A stretch of 64,000 nucleotides of DNA from Bettongia penicillata ogilbyi (lineage: Eukaryota; Chordata; Mammalia; Diprotodontia; Potoroidae). Shown here one piece after another: positions 9,979-22,424 of this stretch. The stretch is from the NCBI GenBank assembly GCA_023548195.1, contig JAJHZJ010000061.1:6526373-6590372 (forward strand), given 5' to 3'. The notes beneath the pieces were generated by a model that saw only the letters and a list, made by a program, of their open reading frames with translations, was not told the DNA's origin and did not search any database. Both the position numbers and the translations under genes were made by a program. The stretch's first letter is position 1, and the number at the start of each line of letters is the position of its first letter.

Positions 9979-10304
9979 ATTAATTATAGTCCTTACCACA
10001 GTGCCTTGGGCAGGATAGGCAGATACCTTACTGAAAGGGAGAGATGGACTATGATTGAACCTCTTTATTATCATCTATTTATGTTGACTATGGGTTTTTC
10101 TGTCTTCTTTCTCTATAGCATATGAAAGTACTTGAGGGTGGACATACACCAAATCTTTATTATATACTCTTAAGTGCCAAGGACGGTTCCAGGCATCTGC
10201 TTATGAGTTAAGAGAACAGAAAGTGAAGGCTTCTTAGGAATGCAGCTATAACACTTGATCAAACTTCAGCTTTAGGACAATCATTCAGGATTACTGATTG
10301 ACAG
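9979..10304. other. Unassigned sequence
   Basis: No gene. Around 10140-10250 the wording is vaguely like F2 (accaaatctttattatat, ggacggttccaggcatctgc) but too diverged to assign. Confidence 0.45.
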
Positions 10305-10447
10305 GTAAAAGGCACATGTTACAAATGAGAAAACTGAAGAGGGTTTAAGTGATTTGCCCACGGTCACCTAAATGACCTCTTAAAAAAGCCATGATTGGAA
10401 CCCACATCATCCAGCTCCATATCTAGTGCTCTTCCTACTCTACCATG
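10305..10447 (-). mobile_element. MIR SINE remnant
   Basis: The plus strand shows acaaatgagaaaactgaaga, gggtttaagtgatttgccca, atccagctccatatctagtg and ctcttcctactctaccatgt, an antisense MIR missing its 3' part. Confidence 0.65.
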
Positions 10448-10863
10448 TTCTCCTTGTACTTCCCTGTTCTTTGGATTCCTCCACTGTTCAATCAGCCCTG
10501 GGTCTAAAACCACTTTCAGCATCCTATAGAATTTTCACAAACCCTTTTCCTCCTTACCAGTGTCCTTGAGATGATGCCTTAGGTTTCCATTAGCATCAAT
10601 ATCCTAAATAAATAAATGCACTGGGGACCATTGCTAAGGGATGGCATTTTCAATTCTGACTTGCCTATAGCATGATTTCTTTTGGGCTCACACAATTTTC
10701 CACTTCTGGGTTAAACAGAGTTAGAGCTATTATCACCAAAACTCATCTCAACAACACAACTCAGAAGTGCTGAGTCAGATTCTCCTGATTGGCAGAAGCC
10801 TCCCTGTGACACACTGGACTTTGCAAAGCACATTAACTCTTTCACATCACAAAGATGAAAAGG
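10448..10863. other. Unassigned sequence
   Basis: No gene or recognised repeat; C/T-richer than its surroundings near 10440-10560. Confidence 0.45.
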
Positions 10864-10967
10864 TAAGAAACAGAGAAAGAAAGAAACAGAGAGAAGGAAA
10901 GAAAGAGAAAGGAAGGAAGGAAAAGAAAGCAAGAAGAAAAGAAAAAAACAAGAAAGCAAGGAAGAGG
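10864..10967 (+). repeat. GAAA/GGAA purine tract
   Basis: About 100 bases almost entirely of A and G. The minus-strand frame gives Phe/Leu/Ser runs and the plus frame Lys/Arg/Glu runs; both are artefacts. Confidence 0.9.
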
Positions 10968-11600
10968 CAGTTCACAAATAGGACTTAATTTACCAAATGG
11001 TACCCTCCATCACTGAAAGAGTTAATTAATATGTTTCTAAAACATTCCTGTACCCAGTTGGAAGATCTTGCCCATTGTGAGGAGACTAGACTAGCTGAAA
11101 AGTCTTTACAAGAACAATGAAGTACTAGGAAGAATAAATAAGGTGGCATTGCTGGTGAATTTTTGAAATATGCCTTACATTCGTCCATGGATGAGCATAT
11201 GTGAAAATGACTAACAGCTACGAGTGACCACAAAAGAAAAAGAAAAAAAAAACAGACTGACCCCTGATATGTTTCCAGTGTAGTTGGGAGAGGCAGCATA
11301 CTCATAAACCAACATGAATGATAACACAAAGCAACATTCTTAAGTGCAAAATGACATAAATACAACTCTCGGTTATATACCTGTAGATTTTCTACAGTAT
11401 ATTTTAAAGCCCATGCTGGTTTAAAACTGTTATCCAGATCACTCCCTAACCACTTCCTCTCCCATAACCCACCCTTCACTAGTTGTTATGTGTTGAAAGA
11501 AGGCAAACTTATTTTAATATTAGCCTAAGAAAATAATCAGAAAGGTAGACTTGAGGGGGAAAAATCAAACAAGAACAACTTTTATTATTATCTGCTGCTA
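10968..11600. other. Unassigned sequence with a minus-strand open frame
   Basis: No repeat recognised. A minus-strand frame of 164 codons (10985-11479) is the longest here outside simple repeats. Its product has no domain, signal peptide or family resemblance that I can recognise, and codon use looks random. I treat it as a chance frame. Confidence 0.4.
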
Positions 11601-11783
11601 TGATTCACAGATTTAGAGCTGAGTAACCTTGGAGATCATCTTATCCAACCTTTCATTTTAAATAAGAAGAAACTGAAGTGACCTGCCCATAGTCACACAA
11701 GTAAGTAGCATAGCTGGATTCTAACCTAGATGATCTGACTTCAAAATCTAGCATTCTCTCTACTGTACTATGTTAGCTGCCCA
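11601..11783 (-). mobile_element. Old MIR-like SINE, near full length
   Basis: Reads attcacagatttagagctga, cttggagatcatcttatcca, agaagaaactgaagtgacct, gcccatagtcacacaagtaa and ctgtactatgttagctgcc on the plus strand. One of the more complete copies of the 5730-type family. Confidence 0.6.
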
Positions 11784-11944
11784 TGGAGGCTTCCTGCTTT
11801 ATTTAGTGTTCACTGAGCATGCTGAAGAGATGTGAAATAGAGAAGGGAAAAAAAGGTACTGAACCCTGATGATGAGAAGGGGAGGAAAGAAGACATTCTA
11901 AGTAAAGGGACTAATTCATGTAGTTGTGGTATATATCTATATAG

Positions 11945-11946
<2 letters not shown>

Positions 11947-11976
<30 letters not shown>
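11947..11976 (+). repeat. (GT)15 microsatellite
   Basis: About 15 uninterrupted GT units, immediately followed by a long purine tract. Confidence 0.97.
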
Positions 11977-11978
<2 letters not shown>

Positions 11979-11985
11979 ATACACG

Positions 11986-12290
11986 GGGAGGAGGGGAAGG
12001 GGGAAAGAGAGGGGGGGGGTAGAGAGAGGAGAGGGAGGAAGAGGGGGAGAGGGAGACGGAGAGGGAAAGGCAGAGGGAGAGGGAAAGGGAGAGGGAGAGA
12101 GGGAGAGAGAGGGAGAGACGAAGAGAGGGAGACAGGGAGAGGGAGAGGAGGGAGAGAGGGAGATGGAGAGAGGGAGAGGGAGAGAGGGAGAGAGGGAGAA
12201 AGGGAGAGGGAGAGAGGGAGAAAGGGGGAGGGAGAGAGGGAGATGGAGAGAGGGAGAGGGAGAGAGGGAGAGAGGGAGAGAGAGACTCAA
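11986..12290 (+). repeat. (GGGAGA)n-type polypurine tract
   Basis: About 300 bases, almost wholly G and A, built from ggaggg, gggaga and gagaga units, with a run of nine G at 12011-12019. Open frames on both strands are Arg/Glu/Gly or Pro/Ser/Leu low-complexity artefacts. Prone to length change and to triplex or G-quadruplex folding. Confidence 0.97.
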
Positions 12291-13200
12291 CAATGTAATG
12301 GTAAAGTAATATTGTTTGTGAATACTGAGAACATTTATTCCAGGTATCACAGGTTGATCAAAGGGACACAGTTCCAGCTCTTAGGAGGAAGAAAAGTTAC
12401 ATAGTGAATTCTCTGTGTAGAAAACTAATACATTGTGGCAGGTAATGCCTAATTCAATGAACTTGGTCTCAGAAAGAGGCAAGTGTAGATACATGGACAC
12501 AAATGCTCTTTCCACTCTGTGCCAGTTTAATCAAAATCTCAAGCTGGAAACTTTTATGGAATCAACTTTCCTACCATCACCTTCCTGGCGTGCTATCCAT
12601 TATGAACATATAGTTTGTTTATTTTTTTAATTGCACTTTTGCAGGTATTACTACTGCTGGGCAGGAACCGTAATATAATTAGGGAGCTGATTCTTCTCTC
12701 AGGTATGTGGACAGGCCCCATAGCTTCCCTAAAATATGATCTGAGGCATGCACGTGCAAGTGTGGCAGCCACATATGCTATGATACTTCCCCCAAACCAG
12801 GTTAAACCCAGCAGTTTCAAGCCCTCGGGCTTCTGTGTTTTACCATGTCTTCTGAACAGACAAATTCCTTTATCTACCAGCCACTGAAAACTATGTAAAA
12901 TTGGGTAAGCAGGCTCATCTTGGATTGTGAGCTGGTTAGTGTTGCAACAAGCTTGAGAAAGACTTGGTAAGGATTTTATTTCCTCTTTCTCTTTTAGGCA
13001 AGAGCTGAGAAATCTATCTGTCTATAAAGAAAGATCAGAGAAATGTCCATTTTACTCTTGTGTAATAAAGAAGGGAGGCTGTTGCACAGTGTTTTGAGTA
13101 ACATGGTATGACCTAGGCTTTTGATAGAGAAACACACAAATCATTTAAAAACATTTCCTGGAGGGAAGAGAGGCAAGAGTGAGGGACTGAATGAGGTGAT
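12291..13200. other. Unassigned sequence
   Basis: No recognised repeat or gene. Open frames at 12433-12887 are short and unfamiliar. Two pyrimidine-rich, AG-ended stretches (12629-12642, 12980-12998) look like splice acceptors but have no partner donors or conserved frame. Confidence 0.4.
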
Positions 13201-13255
13201 GGGGGGGGGGGAGGGAGGGAGAGAGAGGAGAGAGAGAGAGTGAGGGAGAGAGAGA

Positions 13256-13305
<50 letters not shown>

Positions 13306-13308
13306 GAG

Positions 13309-13350
<42 letters not shown>

Positions 13351-13462
13351 CAGAGAGGGAGAGAGACAGAGAGGCAGAGACAGAGAGACAGAGACGGGGG
13401 GAGGGAGAGGAAAGAGAGAGAGAGAGAGAGGGAGAAAGAGGGAGAGCGAAAGAGAGAGAGGG
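13201..13462 (+). repeat. (GA)n polypurine tract
   Basis: Begins with 11 consecutive G and continues as GA-rich repeats with occasional C or T for about 260 bases. Frames give Arg-Glu runs on one strand and Ser-Leu runs on the other. Confidence 0.97.
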
Positions 13463-15343
<1,881 letters not shown>

Positions 15344-16530
15344 TCCTCATTAAAAAATAATGCTAAGAAAAGACTAAAAAGAAGGCGATGGTTGGCCTCT
15401 GCTCCTCCTTCAGCTCCTGGACTTAGTTTTATTGGGTTTCTGTTTCCCCCTGCAGCCCCTCAAAAGCTGCTGCTGTTTGCATTGCTGGGCTGCCACGGCC
15501 CCAAATGCCTGCTGCCTGTCCACATGCTCCGTTTCAGACAGGTAGTTGCTATCTGCACAATATGCAATGTTCTCAAAGACGGGGGTGAGGGGTGGGGGTT
15601 GGGAGAGGAGGGGAGGGCTGGAGCTAACTGGGCTTCTCCCAAGGTGCAGCCTCCCCCCCTGTCCAAACTGCTTCCCTTTAAGAGGCCGGGAGGCTGAGTG
15701 ACCCAGCTCCAAGCACCTCCTTCCTTCTCCTCACAGTATCAACTTGAAGCCTCCCTGAGAAACGTCTCCTCCCTCTCTGCAGCTGGCGGAATTTCCCAGG
15801 TTCCGTGGGGCTCTCGCTCGCTCTCCGCTTCAGAGAAGCCTCCCCTGCACATCGCATGCATCCTCTGGTCAGCTACTTCCCCCTCAGCCTGTTTCCAGGC
15901 ACCACATGCTGAATTATACACAACTGCATCACTCTGCGGTAAAGCAGAAGCTGCACCCGTGGATCTGGTTGCAATGACGTTTAAAAAGCCCCATCCATCC
16001 CTCAGCCGAGATGCGGGAGACTAGGTCGCGAGCAATTGCAGATCCAGAACAACAAAACAATTTTTCCATGGGATTTTCTCCTTCAGTTTTTTTTAACCCC
16101 TCCTCAACCACAGTCAAATGTTCACTTTAGGTCACTCTTCCGCACACTGAGAGAAGCAGCCACACTGGCACAACGGGTACTGGATGGAGAAGTACTCTCT
16201 GTCTCTCTCTCTCTCCTCCTCCTCCTCCTTATTTCGTGGGTTTATTCAGTTTCACTGCCTGCCACATCACAATGGATCTGTCCCGCAAACTGGCCTTGGG
16301 ATGTTATTTATCTATGTATTTATTTATTTATTTTGCTGATATTTGAGGGCAAGAAACAAGAGCATCAGCTTTCTTTGCCCTACAATAGCTTTTTGACTTC
16401 ATGAATTCTTGCTCTCAGGTTTCCTGATTTCAGCTAGTTGTGGTTCATATCACTTCACTTGCCTGAGTAGGATTAAAAAAAAAGGGGGCATTGTACTTTA
16501 GTAATGACATTTGTGTGGGCGGGATTTAGC
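15344..16530 (+). promoter_or_regulatory. CpG-enriched promoter- or first-exon-like block
   Basis: The only GC-rich, CpG-enriched stretch in the window: I count about 18 CpG between 15755 and 16290, against very few elsewhere. On the plus strand there is a splice-like pair: acceptor tttccccctgcag ending at 15455 and donor cagacag/gtagtt at 15541/15542. Further acceptor-like sites end at 15736 and 15780, and a donor-like site (ctgcg/gtaaag) falls at 15938/15939. A TATA-like tttaaaaag with TGACG just upstream lies near 15975-15988, and a GC box (gtgggcggga) near 16514. CpG density and motifs are seen; promoter function and strand are inference. It could also be a CpG-rich enhancer or a decayed first exon. 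Confidence 0.4.
16272..16346 (+). CDS. Possible 24-residue ORF, unverified
   Basis: The ATG at 16272 has A at -3 and G at +4 (acaATGg), a good start context. The frame begins MDLSRKLALGCYLSMYLF and stops with TGA at 16344-16346. After a basic start (Arg5, Lys6) it is hydrophobic and aromatic, like a signal peptide or a single membrane segment. It is too short to test by eye and I recognise no family. The alternative is a chance ORF in a 5' UTR-like stretch, or a first coding exon whose donor I cannot place. Confidence 0.15.
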   Translation: MDLSRKLALGCYLSMYLFIYFADI

Positions 16531-17079
16531 CACTAACCCTAAAAAAACCCAAGATAAATAAAGAGTGGATTTTCTATTTTGTCTGCCTGCACATTATCTC
16601 AGGGCTTTCATCATTAAAAGGCTTTCCAGCAACAGAAATCAAAATTTTCCAAAACTGATGACCATGACTTATTAACACAGCAAAAACTCAGCTGCTCCAA
16701 CAGATAAATATAAAAATAAAGACACAGAGAATATAAATTCATACCAGAAAGCAAGGAAAGGGAAAATACAGAGTGTACTTTGCTATTATCATTAACTGAA
16801 AAGTAATGTGGAAAGAAACTCTGACTGACAGGACCTGGCTGTATGACTTCTCAGTAAACCAAGTAACTAAGATTGTAAATTACAAATTGGTTGCTGGTCT
16901 ACACTGATGAAGGAAGTTTCCATACTAGGTGTTCCAAATAAAAGCACAAATCAAGATATCACATGTATATGTGTGTTTAATTTTATCTATTTTTGACTCT
17001 GAATTTGTGCCTTCATTGGTAGAAGACTAAGTATGGAAACTGCCTTCACCAAGGTGGATTAGCAACTTTGTTATAATTT
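16531..17079. other. Unassigned sequence
   Basis: No repeat or gene recognised; AT-rich and contiguous with the CpG-enriched block to its left. Confidence 0.45.
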
Positions 17080-17210
17080 CAGATAGTGATTTGGGGCACT
17101 GGGAGATTAAATGACTTACTCAGGGTGACAGAGCCAGAACCTATCTGAGACAAAACTTGAACCCAGGTCTCCCTGATTCCGTGGTAGACTCTCTACTCAC
17201 TATGCTAGGC
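17080..17210 (-). mobile_element. MIR SINE remnant
   Basis: The plus strand shows gagattaaatgacttactca, gggtgacagagccagaacct, cttgaacccaggtctccctg and agactctctactcactatgc, in antisense MIR order. Confidence 0.65.
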
Positions 17211-17365
17211 TGCATTTCATACCTATATATCCTCACATACAACAACATACATATGAAATGACCAGGTGTTATGTTGGTTTTTTTTTGCTACAAGCAACTT
17301 GAGAAATGAACTACTGGGTCTGGAAGGAGTGCCCACACCAATATAACACAGGAAGTATAATGTGG

Positions 17366-17595
17366 TATTGCTCAGTTGTTTTTCAGTCATGTCCTACTCT
17401 TTGTGACCTCATTTGGGATTTTCTTGGCAGAGATCCTGGAATGATTTTCAATTTCTTTCTCAAGTTCATTATACAGATGAGGAAACTGAGGCAAAAAGGG
17501 TTAAATGATTTTCCCAGGGTCACTCGGCTAGCATCTGTTGTCAAATCTGAACTTTGGAAGATGAGTCTGTGACTCCAAGCTCCACCTAACTGCCC
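17366..17595 (-). mobile_element. RTE-tailed tRNA-SINE, full length
   Basis: The plus strand runs from gttgtttttcagtcatgtcc through ctctttgtgacctcatttgg, cagatgaggaaactgaggca and tgattttcccagggtcactc to acctaactgcccc. Flanks tataatgtgg (left) and tacaatgtaa (right) may be a decayed target-site duplication. Confidence 0.85.
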
Positions 17596-18235
17596 CAAAT
17601 ACAATGTAAACATCCATTAAGAAGGGTAATTTTAGGGCCATGTCCTGAAATACCCTTTATTGATGGGACAAATCTTATTAAATTCTTCACTTTTAACAAA
17701 GCAAAAGTCTTGAATAAACAAAACACAACTCAACTGATGTGTGTGCACGTACATATCTTTCATGAAATCTGTAACAAGATTGACATCTGTTTTACCGCAA
17801 ACACTTCAGCCAAGTGCAGACTGATTTTCTCATCTGGGCTTTGAATATGAGAGCTGTGTAGATGAAATGAGGACCCTGAAGTTTTTGCACTGTAATACCT
17901 CATCTAAGAAAGGGAAGGAAAAGGAGTTTGAGACCTATGTTGAACTTGTTCTCTGACTGATGGCTCAATAAGGACTTTCTCCTCTGTTTTCCAGTGTGAT
18001 GGCTCATAGCATCGTATAAAACAATGAATATTTGGTGTGGTGTGTGTTCAATGAATTGAATTCTTGAGATTCTATAAAGGATTTATAAAACTCTACATCT
18101 TTCGAATATTAATGGCATATACCCTTTTGGTAATATATAGATAGGAAGAGGGAATGGAATTTGAAGTTCTGTGGCATGGGAAACCCCTGAATAAGGAATC
18201 TCACCCCCAGTAATGCACATTGACACCTTCTTTGC
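17596..18235. other. Unassigned sequence
   Basis: No gene or repeat recognised. Confidence 0.45.
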
Positions 18236-18300
18236 AACTTATAGTCTGAAACAGTTGAGAGGATAAAGTGCCTTGGCCAGGATCTCAAAGCCAGTATTCC
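18236..18300 (-). repeat. MIR-like fragment
   Basis: Short antisense MIR wording: cagttgagaggataaagtgc, cttggccaggatctcaaagc. Weak assignment. Confidence 0.4.
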
Positions 18301-18309
18301 TCAGAGAGG

Positions 18310-18475
18310 GGAATATATATGTATGCATGTATATATGTGTATGTACACATATATACATGTGTATACATATATAGTATGTAAACAATATAAATATATTATA
18401 TTTAGCATATAAAATGTTATGTATGTATATGTAAATACTATATATGTGTGTACACACACATACGTATAAACAAAA
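18310..18475. repeat. Alternating purine-pyrimidine tract with palindromes
   Basis: TATG, TACA and TATA units. It includes a perfect 14-base palindrome (tgtgtgtacacaca, 18445-18458) and looser inverted repeats near 18335-18365. Z-DNA or cruciform formation is possible on composition alone. Confidence 0.9.
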
Positions 18476-19849
18476 TGGCTATTTCTTTTTATTCAGCCTT
18501 AGAAAGGATCCTCATATTGGCTTTATGAAAAGAAAGACTGCCTGGCTTTAAGTTTTAACTATTCCATATGAATTACTAGCTGAGAATGCTTTTGCAATAG
18601 AATTTGAAGAGCTGTAAAGATGTTATTACAAAAAACAACCAGAAAAAAATCTGAAGAACAACTTAGAAGAAACTTTGCTAATAACCTCTTCTGAGTCTTC
18701 TATGTGAATGCATCAGTGTTAGAGATCACAATTCTTGCTCTTAAAACTTGAATTTTTCTCCAGCGTATACTTTTTTAAAAAAAATTTGGATGTCTTGGAA
18801 GAGGTATTTGCTATGAAAGGGTAGAAAAGGCTTTTAAAAAGGGAATATCAATCAATCAGAATGATACCTGCTGTCAACCTGGATTCAACATTTATCCTTT
18901 TATCTTCAGTTTTAGTCATAAAAAAGTAAACTATAGAGGCACTTGGATTCAGGAGCGATTCAACCAGCCCAAGAATTGCTTAGTAATAAAATTGGACTCT
19001 ATTCCATCTTGTGACTTCAGAAAAAATAAAAGTTTTCTTGAAATGACCTGCTTTTCTATCTCTCGCTACTTTTCTTCTTCTTTATTGAGGTCTTATTGAA
19101 CATTTGATGAGTGGCAAAAATGATTACAGAGATTGTAACCATCTTGACACCCCCAAACTCAATGGTAACAGAAATTTGTCAATGTACTAGAATAATAAAT
19201 GGGTATTCGGGGCCAAAATAGACAGATTTTTAAGGTCAACTCTGATGAAATGGCAGAAGGGGACCTAAGAAGACAGATTCCTACTTAAAGAAGAACATTG
19301 GATTTGCATGAGGAAATGAGATATATTGTACACACTCCTAAGTTGGGCAATCAGGGTTAGCATTTTTAAAAGAAATAACAAAAACACAGGCTTTGTATTG
19401 AACCAAAAGGAAAATACAATTCTTATAACTCTCTCAAATAGGCTTGAATGAAACAAAAGTTTTACATTTAGATCTATAAAGAGATACTGAAGGAAGCAAG
19501 GGTTGAGAGGGGATAAAAGTGGTAAAAGTCTGTGGCATAGAAGCAGACATCACGATGAGGTAGGGAGCTAAGAAAGTGCCCAGTATACTCTAGAGGTACA
19601 GGGAAGGAAGTAATTTGTTTCCATGAGCTCATGACCACAATCAAAAAAATGACCATGGTTGACAACCTCTAAGAAGATAAATTCAGCCTAGAAAAGACTT
19701 TATAAGTAGATGACTACTCTACTGATTACTTACTCAAACTCTGCCCTGGAGTACAATTGAGCTCCAAAATACCAATCTGAAAGGAACTGGCAAACTTGCA
19801 GGAATTAACTATCTGTATTAATCTGAGTTATGTCTTGAAGGAAAAGAGA
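18476..19849. other. Unassigned sequence
   Basis: About 1.4 kb without a recognised gene. Wording near 19480-19620 may be a far-diverged left extension of the F2 copy that follows, but I cannot support it. Confidence 0.4.
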
Positions 19850-20790
19850 GCCTGTATGAGTTAGAGGTAAGGATGGAGGAGATCCTAGGCATGTGATATA
19901 GCCAGCACACAGATATGATTACGGAAGAGAGAGGAAATCAATCTGTCTGAATTACAGAGTATAAGAGGGGGAGTAATATCCAATAGGGCCAGGTTGCAGA
20001 GGACTTCACAATCTAAACAGTTTTATATTTTATCCTAAAGGTAAATTAGAAGCCACCAGAGTTGGCTGATTTGGAGAGTCATAGGATCAGATCTCCACTT
20101 ATGGAAAAATTACTTTAGTGGAAAAGTGAAGAATGGACTGGAGTGGTAAGAGACTTGAGGCATGGAAAGACATTATTGCAATCATCCAGTTAAGAGGGGA
20201 TGAGGGCTTGAACTAAGATGTTGGCTGAGACAACTGACTGAATGTGAGGGGTGAGAGAGAGAGCCATATGTCAAGGATAAATTTGGAAGACTGGAAAGAT
20301 GGTGATGTCTTCAACAGAAATAGGAAAATTTGGATGAGAAGATAGTTTAAGGGGAAAGAGAATGAGCTCCCTCTTGGTCATGTTAAGTTTGAGATGTCTC
20401 TAGGACATCCAGTTTTAATTGTACAGTAGGTAAATTGGTGATGAGGGACTGAAGCTCAGGAGAGATACTAAGACTACTAAGAGAGACACATATATAATAT
20501 AGAGAAATTTACATAAACATCTGTGAGATGATTATTAAACCCATGGGAGCTGATGTGATTACTGAGAAAAGATAGAAGGAGAAAACAAAAGGACTTAGAG
20601 AAGATTCTAGAGAAACACTAACAATTAGAGGATGTGATATGGACAAAGATCCAAAAAAAGAGGCTTAGACTGAATCAGATAGAAGGGGAACCAGAGGAGA
20701 ATAGTATCATGGAAGCCTAGAGATGACAGAGTATTTAGAAGAAGAGGGTGGCCAACTGTCAAAAAAGGAAACGTCTTTTGGGTTATTTCC
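19850..20790 (+). repeat. F2 repeat, second long copy
   Basis: In order: gggccaggttgcagaggact, ttatattttatcctaaaggt, tcataggatcagatctccac, atcatccagttaagagggga, tgagggcttgaactaagatg, cttggtcatgttaagtttga, gtatcatggaagcctagaga and agggtggccaactgtcaaa. This matches the order in the copies at 3845 and 50404. It carries no SINE insertion, so it helps define the unbroken order of the family. Confidence 0.6.
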
Positions 20791-20829
20791 ATTTGGATGT
20801 GTTTATTTAGCACCTCAAGCATAATATAT

Positions 20830-21490
20830 TTAAAACTAAGTTACTTTCTTCAGCAGAAGTAGATCCTCCTTTTGACTTTCCTAGCTTTCTTAATGTAACC
20901 ATCTTTCTCTGAGTCACCTGAGCTGGAAATCTGAAAGCAGTCTTTACCTTTTATAACTATCTTTATGTTTTATAACTATCAATTCCTGCTTTGAAATGAC
21001 TTAGGCATGTGTTCTTTCTTTTCTTTCACACCACTGTTGCCTCAGTTCAAGGTCTCTCATTTGGACTATTATAATACTTTCCTAAGTGGACCCATGTCTA
21101 GTTTCTCAAATTCATTCTACATTTGGCCACCACCACAATCTCAATGATGTCACTTCCCTATTTCAAATGGTTTTCTAAAACCTACCAAATAAAAATCCAA
21201 ACTCCAAGGCACAGCATTCAAAGTCCTCTACAACCTGGCTCCAACTTAATTTGCCAGTCTTACCCCCACTACTCCTTTACAGATACCCTAAGCTCCAAAC
21301 AAACTTAGTGATTCCCCATCCCCCAAACATTCCATGTGCTTTTCTGTCACTATACCTCTCCTTATGCCATTCCCCAATATGGGAGGTTCTCTCTGCTTTG
21401 TATATCTACTTGTCAAACTCCTTCCAGCTCAGATAGCACTTCCTTTGACCTCTGATCTGCTACAGCAATTTTTTTTGCCCCTCTTTGAGG
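20830..21490 (+). mobile_element. L2 LINE 3' region
   Basis: Typical L2 wording in order: ggtctctcatttggactatt, ataaaaatccaaactccaag, agtcctctacaacctggctc, gtgcttttctgtcactatac, cagctcagatagcacttcct. It covers the ORF2 C-terminal end and the start of the 3' UTR. Short open frames here (21123-21540) are relics of the LINE, not genes. Confidence 0.7.
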
Positions 21491-21869
21491 AAATTTATGA
21501 CACATTGCCTTTTATTGCATCTAGTAATATTCATCTGTGAGAAAATATTTTGACATTAATAACTCAATAAAATCTCAAATAAACAAAAATATATTAAGAT
21601 CATATATAAAACCATAAACTATAGTTTGATTAAAAAGAAAACATATATTACTCTCCATTTGTAAACTTTAATAGAACAATAATAACAATATTACTTGCTT
21701 CTGAACTTTTTTCTTCTGAGTAGGTTTTGTTGCTGTTAATGTAGTTATAGTCAGTATATATGCTATTTTGATGCTGTGTAATTTGCTCTGCAAGACTTTG
21801 TATGACCTTACATGTTTACTTTTTATATGTCATAATAACATTTTACATGGTTTTTGTACACATGCCTTG
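21491..21869. other. Unassigned AT-rich sequence
   Basis: Very AT-rich; no gene or recognised repeat. Confidence 0.5.
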
Positions 21870-22095
21870 ACAGGCAGCATTGTATAGTGGATAGAAAGCT
21901 GGCCTTGGAGTCAGGAAGATCTAAGTTCTAGTTCCATTTCCTGACATATCTGGCTGTGTCTTTGGGCAAGTCATGTAACCTCTCAAAGCCTCATGTAACT
22001 CCCTAATACTATAAGCTGGAGAAAAGTTTCTGTGCTGCATTCATAGAGGCAATTTTCATACAGGAGAGAATAAATTACCTAGGGAATGACTCCCT
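21870..22095 (+). mobile_element. tRNA-headed SINE of a third type
   Basis: The head caggcagcattgtatagtgg is followed by ctggccttggagtcaggaag, tctggctgtgtctttgggca, taacctctcaaagcctcatg and the distinctive end aatactataagctggagaaa with ctgcattcatagaggcaatt. This 3' half differs from both the RTE-tailed and MIR-tailed SINEs. A fragment of the same type lies at 23515. Confidence 0.75.
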
Positions 22096-22244
22096 ATTTG
22101 ACAAGAACTGACTGAATGTTAAAGTATTTTATAATACATGTTATAAAATATATATGATATATTAATATAAAATAAATATAAAAATGTAATATAAGAGGAA
22201 CCTGAAAATTCATCTGCTCCAGACCCAGACTGATTGTTTTGAGA

Positions 22245-22420
22245 AGGTAAACTAGGCTGTCTTTTGGCTCAATTCTTACCTAAGCTTTAACCACTGGTGT
22301 TGCCTCAGACGAACTAAGATCTAGCTTAAAACGACCAAGGTCTCTCACTGCATCTGGGGTCATCTCCAGTCATCCTGACCTATGTCTTGCCACTGGACTC
22401 CAATGACAAACAAGAAACAA
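22245..22420 (+). mobile_element. Fragment of the second RTE-tailed element type
   Basis: Wording aattcttacctaagctttaa, aaggtctctcactgcatctg, gggtcatctccagtcatcct and tatgtcttgccactggactc is the reverse complement of much of 59939-60220. The tail after the ggactcc block is nearly absent. Confidence 0.65.
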
Positions 22421-22424
22421 TTTT

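Noticed and set aside
10985..11479. Minus-strand frame of 164 codons, the longest outside simple repeats
   Set aside because: No recognisable domain, signal or splice context; its composition looks like random AT-rich DNA. Kept only as an unassigned stretch.
11926..12404. Frames of 127 to 151 codons on both strands, rich in Arg/Glu/Gly or Pro/Ser/Leu
   Set aside because: They are translations of a (GT)n and GGGAGA tract; all frames stay open because the repeat lacks stops.
15410..15712. Minus-strand 100-codon frame opposite the CpG-enriched block
   Set aside because: GC-rich DNA open on both strands; no protein resemblance and weaker splice signals than on the plus strand.
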